Below the pieces are notes generated by a model that worked only from the letters and a program-made list of their open reading frames with translations, was not told where the DNA came from and did no database searches. DNA of 64,000 nucleotides, taken from the NCBI RefSeq assembly GCF_000972845.2, contig NC_040015.1:4104890-4168889 (forward strand), read 5' to 3'. The position numbers and the translations under genes were made by a program. Source of the stretch: Larimichthys crocea. Its lineage: Eukaryota; Chordata; Actinopteri; Sciaenidae. Within the stretch, counting starts at the first letter, position 1. The number at the start of each line of letters is the position of its first letter. Of this stretch, positions 55,069-64,000 are shown piece by piece.

Positions 55069-57800
55069 CCTCCTGGAGCTGCCACCTTACCGCAGTGGAG
55101 GGGTTTGCGTGTTCCAATGATCCCCCCTGGTAGGGTCACCCATGGCAATCAGGTCCTAGGTGAGGGACCAGACAAAGCGCAGCTCAACCCCCCCAGATGA
55201 ATATGAATATCAATGGAGCCGGGTCTCCCTTGCCTGGACGTGGGTCACCGAAGCCTGGGGGAGGGGCTCGTTGGTGAGGGCCTGGTGGCCGGGCCTTCAC
55301 CCATTGCCCGAAAGGGTTCCTTCCCATGGGCCCACCACCCTTGGGAGGGGTGACAGGGGGCATGTGCTGAGAGAGTTGGGCGGCAGTCGGAGGCAGGTAC
55401 CCTGGCGGTCCAACCCCAGAAGCTGCAGAAGCTGGCTCTGGAGACGTGGAACATCACCTCTCTGGCGGAGAAGGAGCCTGAGCTGGTGCGTGAGTTCAAG
55501 AGGTACTGGCTAGATATAGTCGGGCTCGCTTCGACGCACAGTGTGGGCTCGGGAACCAGTTTCCGGATTGGATGCTCTACCACTCTGGAGTTGCCCCTAG
55601 CAAGAGACGCAGAGCGGGGGTGGGAATGCTTGTTTCCCCCGGCTTGGTGCCTGTACATTGGGGTTCACCCCGGTGGACAAGAGGGTAGCCTCCCTTCGCC
55701 TTCTGTGCTTGTCATGGATGGTCCATAACGAACACCATGTTCAAACATAAGGGTGTTCATATGTGCACTTGGCACCAGGACGCCCTTGGCCGTGGTTCAA
55801 TGATCAACTTTGTGGTCGTGTCGTCGGACTTGCGGCTACATGTTTTGGACACTCAAGTAAAGAGAGGGGCAGAGCTGTCAACTGATCACCACCTGGTGGT
55901 GAGTTGGCTCCGATGGTGGGGGAGGATGGCGGTCAGACCTGGCAGGCCCAAACGTTCTGTGCGGGTTTGCTGGGAACGTCTGGCTGAATCTCCTGTCAGA
56001 AAGAGCTTCAACTCACACCTCCAGGAGAGCTTCACCCACATCATGGGGGAGGCGGGGGACATTGAGTCCGAGTGGACCTTGTTCTGTCTCCATTGTCGAG
56101 GCAGCTGACTGGAGCTGTGGCCATAAGGTGGTCGGTGCCTGTCATGGCGGCAGCCCCCGAACCGGCGGTGGACACCGGCGGTGAGGGATGCTGTCAAGCT
56201 GAAGAAGGAGTCTTACAGAACCTTTTTGGCCTGTGGGACTCCTGAAGCAGCTGACGGGTATCGACGTGCCATGCGGAGCGCAGCCTTGGCGGTTGCGGAG
56301 GCAAAAACTCAGGCGTGGGAAGAGTTCGGTGAGGCCATGGAGAACGACTTTCGAACGGCTTCAAGGAGGTTCTGGACCACCATCCGCCAGCTTGGGCGGG
56401 GGAAGCAGTGCACTGTCAACACTGTCTTCAGTGGAGACGGGGTGCTGCTGACCTCGCCTGGGGACGTCTTGGGTCGGTGGGGGGAATAATTTGCAGACCT
56501 CCTCAATCCCACCAGCACGTCTTTCAGTGAGGACGCAGAGTCTGGGGACCCCATGGTGGTCTTGCCTATCTCTGGGGCTGAGATCGCTGAGGTAGTCAAA
56601 AAGCTCCTTGGTAGCAAGGCCCCGGGGGTGGATAAGGTCCTCCCGGAGTTCCTTAAGGTTCTGGATGTTGTGGGGCTGTCTTGGTTGACACGCCTCTACA
56701 ACATTGCGTGTACATCGGGGGCAGACCGGGGTGTGCTCCAACTATAGGGGGATCACATTCCTCAGCCTCCCCGGGAAGGTCTTTTTAGGGGTCCTGGAGA
56801 GGAGGGTCCGCAAGATTGTCGAACCTCAGATTCAGGAGGAGCAGTATGGTTTTTGTCCTGGTCTTGGAACTGTGGACCAGCTCTATACCCTTAGTGCGGT
56901 CCTGGAAGGTGCATGGGAGTTCGCCCAACCAGTCTACATGTGCTTTGTGGACTTGGAGAAGGTGTTCGACCAGTGTTCGACTGTGTCCCTGGGGGAGTCC
57001 TGTGGGGGGTGATCATAACCTTTATGGACAGAATTTCTAGGCGCAGCCAGGGCGTTGAGGGGCTGCGGTTCGGTGGCCTCAGGATTGGGTTGCTGCTTTT
57101 TGCGGATGATCTGGTGTGAAGCGGCTGGAATGAGAATCAGCACCTCCAAATCCGAGGCCATGGTTCTCAGCCGGAAAAGGGTGGAGTGCAGCCTCCGGGT
57201 CGGGGATGAGATCCTGCCTCAAGTTCAAGTATCTCAGGGTCTTGTTCACGAGTGAGGGAAGGATGGAGCGGGAGATTGACCGGTGGATTGGTGCAGCTTC
57301 TGCAGTGATGTGGACTCTGCACTGGTCTGTCGATTTACCAGTCAATCTACGTTCCTACCCTCACCTATGGTCACAAGCTTTGGATAGTGAAAGAATGAAT
57401 GAGATCGCGAATACAAGCGGCCGAAATGAGCTTCTTTCGCAGGGTGGCTGGGCTCTCCCTTAGAGACAGGGTGAGAAGCACGGCCATCCGTGGGGAGCTC
57501 AGAGTAGAAACACTGCTCCTCCGCATCGAGAGGAACCAGTTGAGGTGGCTCGGGCATCTAGTGAGGATGCCTCCTGGACGCCTCCCTGGTGACGTGTTCT
57601 GGGCACATCCCTCCAGGAGGCGGCCCCGGGGAAGACCCAGAAAACGCTGGAGGGACTATATCTCTCGGCTGGCCTGGGAACGCCTTGGGGTTCCCCTGGA
57701 AGAGCTGGACGAAGTGGCCGGGGAGAGGGAAGTCTGGGTTTCCCTGCTGAAGCTGCTGCCCCTGCGACCTGACCTCGGATAAGCGAGAAGATGGACGGAC
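55069..57800 (+). mobile_element. RTE-clade (Rex3-like) LINE inserted into the L2 element
   Basis: The 5' leader contains 'gtagggtcacccatggcaat' at about 55131-55150. The endonuclease start lies near 55440 (WNITSLAEKEPELV), HVCTWHQ-like text near 55750, and DAVKLKKESYR near 56187. Reverse transcriptase runs from about 56550 (GSKAPGVDKVLPEFLK, NYRGITFLSLPGKV) to FADD at 57099-57110, which carries the catalytic aspartates and is followed by a stop. The C-terminus includes RRPRGRPRKRWRDY near 57620. It ends with 'ggataagcgagaagatggac', the usual tail. There are internal deletions in the endonuclease core and between ILWGV and ITFMDR in the reverse transcriptase, plus stops, so it is inactive. 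Clade naming is from memory of similar fish elements. Confidence 0.85.
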
Positions 57801-59540
57801 AAAACCATGACAACCCAGGAGACCAGGAAACAGAACTGCAGTCTTACTCCACTCCTTCCAGTCATTGTAATACTCATATTCCTCAAGGTACCGGTCGAGG
57901 TGGTGGAGTTGGAGCCATATTTGACTCAAGTCTATTAATAAATCCTAAACCTAAACTGAATTATAATTCATTTGAAATGTCTTGTTCTTAGCCTTACTAA
58001 TCCAACCTGGAAAACATTACAGCCAACTCTATTTGTTACCGTATATCATGCTCCAGGTCCTTACTCTGAATTTTTATCTGAATTTGCATCAGGCTCGATC
58101 CTTAAAACAGATAAAGTAAATATTGTAGGTGATTTTAATATTCATGTGAACAGCCACAATGATAGTCTTAGTACTGTGTTTATCTCTTTATTAGATTCAA
58201 TCGGCTTCTGTCAAAGTGTAAATAAACCAATGTCTGAACCACACTCTTGATCTTGTTCTCTCATATGGCATTGAAATTGATCATCTAGTAGTCTTTCCAC
58301 AGAATCCTCTTCTATCTGACCATTTAATAACCTTTGAGTTCATATTACTGGACTATAAGCCTGTTTGCAGAAACTCCTACAGCAGATGTTTATCTGATAG
58401 TGCTGTAGCCAAATTTAAGGAAGTGATTCCATCAGCATTGAATTCAATGCCATGTCTCAACGCAGCAGAGGACTTGTCTGCTTCCTTTAGGCCCTCACAA
58501 ATAGATCATCTTGTTGATAGTATGGCAGGCTCATTAGGGACAACTCTATACTCTATTGCACCTCTGAAAAAGAAGACAATTAAACAAAGGAGGTCAGCAC
58601 CATGGTATAGCCAGCAGACTTGCAACATAAAGCAAACTATTAGAGACAAAATCCATCACCTCTTGCCCTCAAGAGGCACTGATCCTCATTCTGATACAGC
58701 AAGTTTGGAAACAGATGTAAAACCTGATATATATTTAGACTGTTTTTCTCCCATCTACCTTCATCAAATAACTTCAGTAATTTATTCATCTAAGCCGTCC
58801 ACCTGTCTCTTAGACCCCAACCAGGCTGCTCAAGGATGTTTTATCTCTAGTTAGCCCTTCTTTATTGGATATGATTAATCTGTCTTTATTATCAGGATAT
58901 ATACCACAGTCCTTTCAAAGTAGCTGTAATTAAACCTCTTCTTAAAAATCCCATTTTAGATCCAGAGGCTTTAGCCAATTACAGACCGATATCAAAGCAA
59001 AATCAAAATACTTGAGAAAGCTGTAGTTAATCAGCTGTGTGACTTTCTCCATAAGAACAGTTTATTTGAGGATTTTCAGTAAGGATTTAGAGTGCATCAT
59101 AGCACAAAGACCGCATTAGTCAAAGTTACAAATGACCTCCTAATGGTATCAGACAAAGGACTCATCTCTGTACTTGTCTTGTTAGATCTTAGTGCTGTAT
59201 TTGACACCATTGACCATCAAATTCTTTCACAGAGACGGGAACATAAAATTGGCATCATAGGAACCGCCCTAAGCTGGTTTGAGTCGTATTTCTTAGATCG
59301 ATCACAGTTTGTTCATGTCAATGATGAATCCTCCATGCATACCAAAGTTTGTCATGGAGTCCCACAAGGTTCTGTACTTGGACCACTTCTATTCAGTTAT
59401 GCTTCCTCTAGGGAACATAATTAGCAATCACTCCATTAATTTTCATTGTTATGACACCCAATTATATTTATCGATCAAGCATGATGAAACCAATAAGTTA
59501 ACTAAACTCCAAGCATGCCTTAAGGATATAAAAGTAGTAT
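57801..59540 (+). mobile_element. L2-clade LINE, 3' part (ORF2 endonuclease and reverse transcriptase), truncated
   Basis: It continues the L2 element after the RTE insertion. GRGGGVGAIFDSSL lies near 57897. The endonuclease motif GDFNIHVNSHND lies near 58131, followed by LLSDHLITFEF near 58310. Reverse transcriptase blocks are [15 protein letters not shown] near 59098, [17 protein letters not shown] near 59170-59225 and [13 protein letters not shown] near 59358. The expected YADD catalytic motif reads YD because six bases are missing near 59448, so the enzyme is dead. The 3' end and tail are absent. Confidence 0.85.
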
Positions 59541-59585
59541 CTGTATGTAAATAAATATCCAGTAGGTGGCACTGTGTGACTCACG

Positions 59586-59640
59586 GGTTACTTCCGGTGA
59601 GGAGAGGAAGAGAAGTGACCTTTGCGTCACTTCCTCTGCA
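59586..59640 (+). promoter_or_regulatory. cox8: cox8 proximal promoter with ETS/GABP-type sites
   Basis: 'acttccggt' at 59590-59598 is a consensus ETS (GABPA/NRF-2) site, a hallmark of promoters of nuclear genes for oxidative phosphorylation. A second, weaker 'cacttcctc' lies at 59628-59636. They are about 60-107 bp ahead of the ATG. No TATA box is seen. The truncated L2 LINE ends about 50 bp upstream. Confidence 0.6.
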
Positions 59641-59696
59641 CGCCATAACGACCCGAGCTCCTTCAGAGAACACTTCGCTGTGCTGTAGCAGACAAA

Positions 59697-62354
59697 ATGC
59701 CGCTGATCCGCACCATCGCCAGCCGCGCTGCCCCCGTCCTGCGGGGACACACCATCACCCAGAGGGCTAGTATAAACAGCAGCGCGCCCAAAGGACAGGT
59801 CGGCGCTCTGGTGAGTCTGCACGCTGTGAGCCGGGAACATGCTAACCGGGCGGCTCTGCTGTCCTTGGCTGACGGGGTCAGAGTCCGAGGACAGTATTCA
59901 GCCTGTGTGCTCCGTTATAACAGCTAGTGTGCGTGTTAAATAACTATAAACGCTGCACCCACATGGCTGCGTGTCCGCTAACTTTAACGTATTTCAGCTC
60001 AGTAGTTTCATGTTCAGCTAGCTCACCAAGCTAGGCCCGAGCTAACACGGTAGCCAGGATAAGTGCTCGCGCTCCGCCCTGTTAAAATAGGATTATAAAA
60101 CTGTGACGACGTCATTTCACATCAAGTCCTCAGAAAATGAACAAATATTAATGTATGTATGAAATATCTGTAATACCGTGTCAATAGTACTGCAGCGAGA
60201 GAACTAAACTAACTCGGGACTGTGGCTGGGAAGCAGAGTACTGATTAGGTGACCCCTGGTTCGATCCCCAGCTCCTCCAGTCTGCATGTCAAAGTGTCCT
60301 TGGGCAAGATGCTGAAACCCAAATTGCTCCCGAAGGCTGCGACACATGAATGGTCATCTTCTAAAACTGATGAGCAGTGTGAGATGTGTGTGCCATTTAA
60401 GTACAGTCCATGTCAGGGTGAACAGGTAACCCTGACAACACAGACCGCTGACAAAGTAACCCAAGTTCAAAGGTTCATTTACCAGCTTGTTCCATAACGT
60501 GGTCCATACAGAGGAGCGACACGGTAGCTAACATGCTCACGGCTAAGATTAGTATTTTATTATTTCTGTTATTGATTCTATTATCGCTTTGTATTCAAAA
60601 TAAGCTCATGGTGTGCTCTGTCATGTAGAGTAATGATGTTTCATAGCCATGACCCAACCAAAGTCCTTAAAACACCCATTACATTCATTGATATCATTGA
60701 CGTGAACATTTAAAAGGAACAGTTTGTAACTTGTAACACTGATATCTGCAGTCCAGATTTAAAACGTTGGAGTTACCCCCCTCAGGCAGGTTGACAGTCT
60801 GAAGACTTTGAACCTTTACGACGTGGTTTATTTCATGAAGCAGCTTCTACAACAGTCCAAATAATGAAAACAAGTTTCATTTGTTTTGTGTCCGTTTGTC
60901 TAAAAGAGCTAAAAGTCACCCAGGCCCGGTCAGTCTTCCCCACGGACTCTGCGGTCACTCTTATAATCAGGATCTCTCTTACAACAAAATCATGGAGCGT
61001 CCATAAGATTAAAGACGTGGACGTTGATGGTGGACATATGTTTAGATTTACAGAGAAAACGTACAGTGTATATTTGAGGTTATTGCTGACAGCATAAATG
61101 ATCTTAAATAGAAAGTTTATGGCTTTATTTTCTGTCTTTTGATTCACTGGAATGATTTTAAAATGAAATATAGTTAAATACTGAACAGGAGCTCTGGGTC
61201 CTTCTGGGCTCTAAGGCGTCTTTACATTTCAAATCATCTCCAATATTTACCGTGTTTTACCACCAGTCTGCTCATGGAGCTTTTTAGGTCAGGCAGATTA
61301 TAATGTTAAGTCTGCTGATCCACTTTTTTTGCTTCCATTGCTGTAGCACATTTCATATCTGGCAACTCAGAGCAGTGTGCAGGATCGTCCAGTCAGCAGA
61401 AACATACTGACTGTAGTATTGTTGTCAAGAAGACTGTATTACAGTCGATCATGTTTTCTTAATCTTTGATGACACAACATGGTCTTTTATGATGTAATGT
61501 AGTACATCTGATAGACTGTTCCTTTGATGACTCTGGAAAACAACACAATGAAATCCATCGCACTGCACAGTAAAAGAAGACAGCAGGTGGACAGAACACA
61601 GTCAACAGATGATCAGCAATTGATTAGTTTTATTATAGCTGACACGATTCTTTACAATATGTCTCGATCGTCCCAAATATGGATGTGTAGGATCACCTCA
61701 GGATGCACCTGTATCTATTTCAGAGTGACTTCTTCATGTCTGGTTTTGTTCCAGCAGTTCATCAGACCAATGATACCAAAGAAAACAAACAAAATGGGTA
61801 AATTGATACATTTTCTGTCCATTTAAAGTAAATGAATAAACCCGATGCAAAACAACAACTCAAACAGGTTTTTAAATTAGACTCATAATTTTTTTGAGCC
61901 GTGCACACAGTGTGCGCTGAGAGGTTTTATTTTCCTAGATTTAAAAAAAGGCTCAGTAGATAAAGATCCTGTTTCCAGCATACTCAGCCTCTTCTTCCTG
62001 GTGGTCCAAACACTAACACTCCCCCGGTGTTCTAAGTTCACAATCTGGGTAGCCCGGCTAACTGAGTTAACATTAGCTAACAGCAGCTACAGCAGCAGTT
62101 TACTGTTTACTAACTTCTTCCGACCCGAAGCCCAAAGTTACATAGTGTGAGAACAGACATACGAATGACAGACACCATTCACCTGATTACAAGTCAGTGT
62201 AGCATCAACAGGATTTAAAGTCTGTCAAAGCTGACTGAATTCTCTGCCTCTTGTTCAGGAAACTGTCGTCGGACTCGGCCTGTTCACCCTGGCCTTCCTG
62301 GGACCATCTGGATGGGTTCTGGCCAACCTGGAGAGCTACAAAAGTAAAGAATAA
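59697..62354 (+). CDS. cox8: Cytochrome c oxidase subunit 8, mitochondrial (two coding exons)
   Basis: Join of 59697-59810 and 62259-62354, phase 0, GT/AG borders, giving 69 residues, the usual length of COX8. Exon 1 encodes an Arg-rich, acid-free mitochondrial presequence (MPLIRTIASRAAPVLRGHT and on to GAL). Exon 2 starts ETVVGLGLFTLAFLGPSGWV, the single membrane-spanning helix, and ends ANLESYKSKE, the matrix-distal tail. COX8 is a small nuclear-encoded subunit of respiratory complex IV in the inner mitochondrial membrane. Features of both the 8A and 8B forms are present, so I do not choose an isoform. A possible poly(A) signal is at 62878. The promoter has ETS sites. Confidence 0.9.
59811..62258 (+). 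other. cox8: cox8 intron 1 (2.4 kb)
   Basis: The donor GTGAGT and the acceptor 'ctctgcctcttgttcag' are strong. The first 300 bp are GC-richer. It contains a SINE (60217-60411) and no other recognised feature. Confidence 0.75.
60217..60411 (+). repeat. tRNA-derived SINE, 3' part deleted internally
   Basis: A B-box GGTTCGATCCC at about 60259-60269 lies in a tRNA-like head, followed by 'gtccttgggcaagatgctga' and a shortened body ending 'taagtacagtccatgtcagg'. It is the same family as 43464-43743, in the opposite orientation. Confidence 0.8.
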
Positions 62355-62890
62355 AGTGGACATTTTAGCAGTCTTACCTGGTCTATACCAGCTTCCTGTC
62401 TCCAGTGACAACCTGGGACCATCATCATCATCATCTTCATTATGTTCCACTGCAGAGATAAATATGGAACAGGTTTTACTTTCACTCTTCTACCTCTCTG
62501 ACAGTTCACTCCAGATCCCAGATACAAACCAACACTTGACTCTTGTGCATTGAATAAGTTGAAAATTGTATTGTACATTTTCCCTCTCAAGGAGTATGTT
62601 ACAAGATAAAGTTTTACAAACTTAAGTTGGTTATGTGTGTGTTTTGTTTTAAATCTCATTCTGGAATTTAACGGCAAAAGCATTTCATGTGCAGTTGAAG
62701 TGTGAAGTACCCTGGAACAGAAATATTGAAGTACAAATACTGAAATTGTAGTTTGGACATAATCTCGTGGTACTAAAAGGTGTGTTAGTCAGAGTTGCAG
62801 TTTCAGATGCATAACTCCGTACACAAAGACAAATGTGCATCGGATTTTGTTTGGTTTGATTAGATTTATAAATGTTTAATAAATCTTTAT
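62355..62890 (+). other. cox8: Probable cox8 3' UTR with AATAAA at 62878-62883
   Basis: AT-rich sequence follows the stop codon. A canonical AATAAA is found at 62878-62883, about 520 bp downstream, and is followed by 'tctttatcgttgtgggg', a GU-rich element as expected of a polyadenylation site. Confidence 0.5.
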
Positions 62891-63480
62891 CGTTGTGGGG
62901 CAAGCCTCATTTCCAATGAATGTAGAAACACTGTTTATGGTCTGTTTGCAGATCAATACTACAGTGAGTCATTTACACTGACAGGCTTTCCAGAGTTCTT
63001 CACAGTCTATTGCAAAATGAAAAGAACGGGAAACTGACTTGAATGTAAGCACAAATATTCATCGCTCCGAAATACTTTAAAGTTTATTAATAGAACACTG
63101 CAAATATGACTGACTTGAACATAATTTCTTCATTTGTCCCAACAAGACACATAACTGCTAAAGAAAAAAAAAATATATATATGGTATATGATATAATGAA
63201 AGTGAATAAAAGAAAAGGACAGTGCACCTCTAAGCCGCCATGGACGCTGGCACAGATCCTGAATGTGGAGATGGTGATTGGCCGCTACCTGCCACGCTTC
63301 CAGGACTTGGACACCTCTAGGAAGAGTGTGAACCCTCTTAACTCCGGACATGGCCCGAAGTCTTCACAGAACTTTGAGATTAAACTCTGAAAAATCATCA
63401 GAATTCTGATTATTTTTATTTGTTTTTTTGTTTTTTTTTGGCTGACATTTTGACATATTGTTGTTGTATTTTGTCCCACT
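62891..63480. other. Intergenic DNA with an unassigned open frame
   Basis: A 94-codon plus-strand frame (63106-63390) contains PPWTLAQILNVEMVIGRYLP. Its GC-richer second half (63235-63380) differs from the AT-rich flanks and could be a remnant of a coding repeat or processed pseudogene. I do not recognise the family. Nothing else is seen. Confidence 0.3.
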
Positions 63481-63597
63481 CGGACTTCTGTATATGCGCC
63501 TTCACATCACGTGACCGGCAGCGGACAGATCATATGACACGTCAGGCGTGTTGCGCAACAGCCGAGTCGTCCTCAGACAAACGGCGGATCTGATCAG
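63481..63597 (+). promoter_or_regulatory. Probable promoter and non-coding first exon of the next plus-strand gene
   Basis: The base composition becomes CpG-rich. A palindromic E-box, 'atcacgtgac' (CACGTG core), lies at 63506-63515. The stretch ends 'ctgatcag' at 63597 followed by the donor GTAAAAAC. No ATG-led frame runs through, so this would be a 5' UTR exon. The gene itself lies beyond the right edge. Confidence 0.4.
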
Positions 63598-64000
63598 GTA
63601 AAAACACGGCCTGCTGCAGCTGTGCGCTCCAGGTGTTCACGGTCACAGCTGCTCTCTGTCAGCACGGACACGTTCACTGCCGTGTCTGCGCTCAATGGAC
63701 GTTTAACTCGAGTTGCTTCGCGTGCTAACGTTAGCCACAGCCTCGCCAGACTCTATTGAAAAATCCCACAGTTTACCAGGGACATGTTTGTGGATGTTGT
63801 TAACTGTTTCTGCCAGAATATTCGCAGACAGACAGACAGCACTTACTGAGACAGACATATATTTAAGAAAGTATATTAAATAAGTGACGCATAGTGCTGT
63901 AATGACTTAAATATCAGTGCACCTAAGTACACATGTAGTTGTCAATATCTGAATGGAAATTGTTGCCAGTACAGACCTGCTGCTGTTTTTTTCCAGCCTT
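63598..64000 (+). other. Putative first intron of the right-edge gene
   Basis: It begins with a GT donor and reaches 'gctgtttttttccag' at 63982-63996, a good branch-and-acceptor-like stretch, leaving only four bases of a possible second exon before the window ends. Confidence 0.3.

Noticed and set aside
55006..57790. Several 60-130-codon frames as separate host genes
   Set aside because: All belong to one decayed RTE LINE, broken by stops and internal deletions.
60217..60290. A tRNA gene (good B-box)
   Set aside because: The sequence continues into the standard SINE body and matches the copy at 43464-43743.

Overview
This is a piece of a ray-finned fish nuclear genome, probably percomorph-like. 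The evidence is spliced vertebrate genes with GT/AG introns, long CA/TG microsatellites, tRNA-headed fish SINEs, and remnants of Tc1, hAT, piggyBac, BEL/Pao, L2 and RTE elements. Two runs of N (10 bases at 29274 and 100 bases at 47994) show it is a scaffold with gaps.

Region 1 to 37 kb is one locus. brf1, a TFIIIB subunit of RNA polymerase III, lies on the minus strand. A likely 5' UTR exon ends at 36772. Coding exons 1 to 5 lie at 27948-27765, 24694-24614, 17998-17825, 13710-13679 (only 32 nt) and 6505-6433; all reading frames join, and the gene runs off the left edge. btbd6, a BTB-BACK-PHR adaptor of the cullin-3 ubiquitin ligase, is complete on the plus strand (four coding exons, 2395-5164). 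It sits inside the next brf1 intron in antisense, the same arrangement as in human.

About 4.9 kb containing brf1 exons 1 and 2 occurs twice (about 24060-28905 and 29284-34212). The second copy starts right after the 10-N gap and is full of one-base indels in exon and intron alike. I read it as a false duplication from unpolished sequence; a real tandem pseudogene copy is the alternative.

Region 37 to 59.5 kb has no recognisable host gene. It is a store of mobile elements and satellite DNA: a LINE tail, a dead Tc1 transposon, a hAT-type MITE with an 8-bp target duplication, a tRNA-SINE, and BEL/Pao gag-protease remains cut by the 100-N gap. Next is a 4.9-kb purine-rich satellite with internal 13-bp and 60-bp arrays. 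A piggyBac fragment follows, split by a 548-bp solo LTR with a perfect 5-bp target duplication. Last is an L2 LINE split by an RTE (Rex3-like) LINE with a 15-bp imperfect target duplication.

Region 59.5 to 64 kb returns to genes. A two-exon cytochrome c oxidase subunit 8 gene (59697-62354) has an ETS/GABP-type promoter site about 50 bp from the L2 end. At the right edge is what looks like the CpG-rich first exon of another plus-strand gene.

No new protein-based system is supported. The most unusual object is the purine satellite, whose lack of adjacent pyrimidines leaves all three minus-strand frames open for kilobases.
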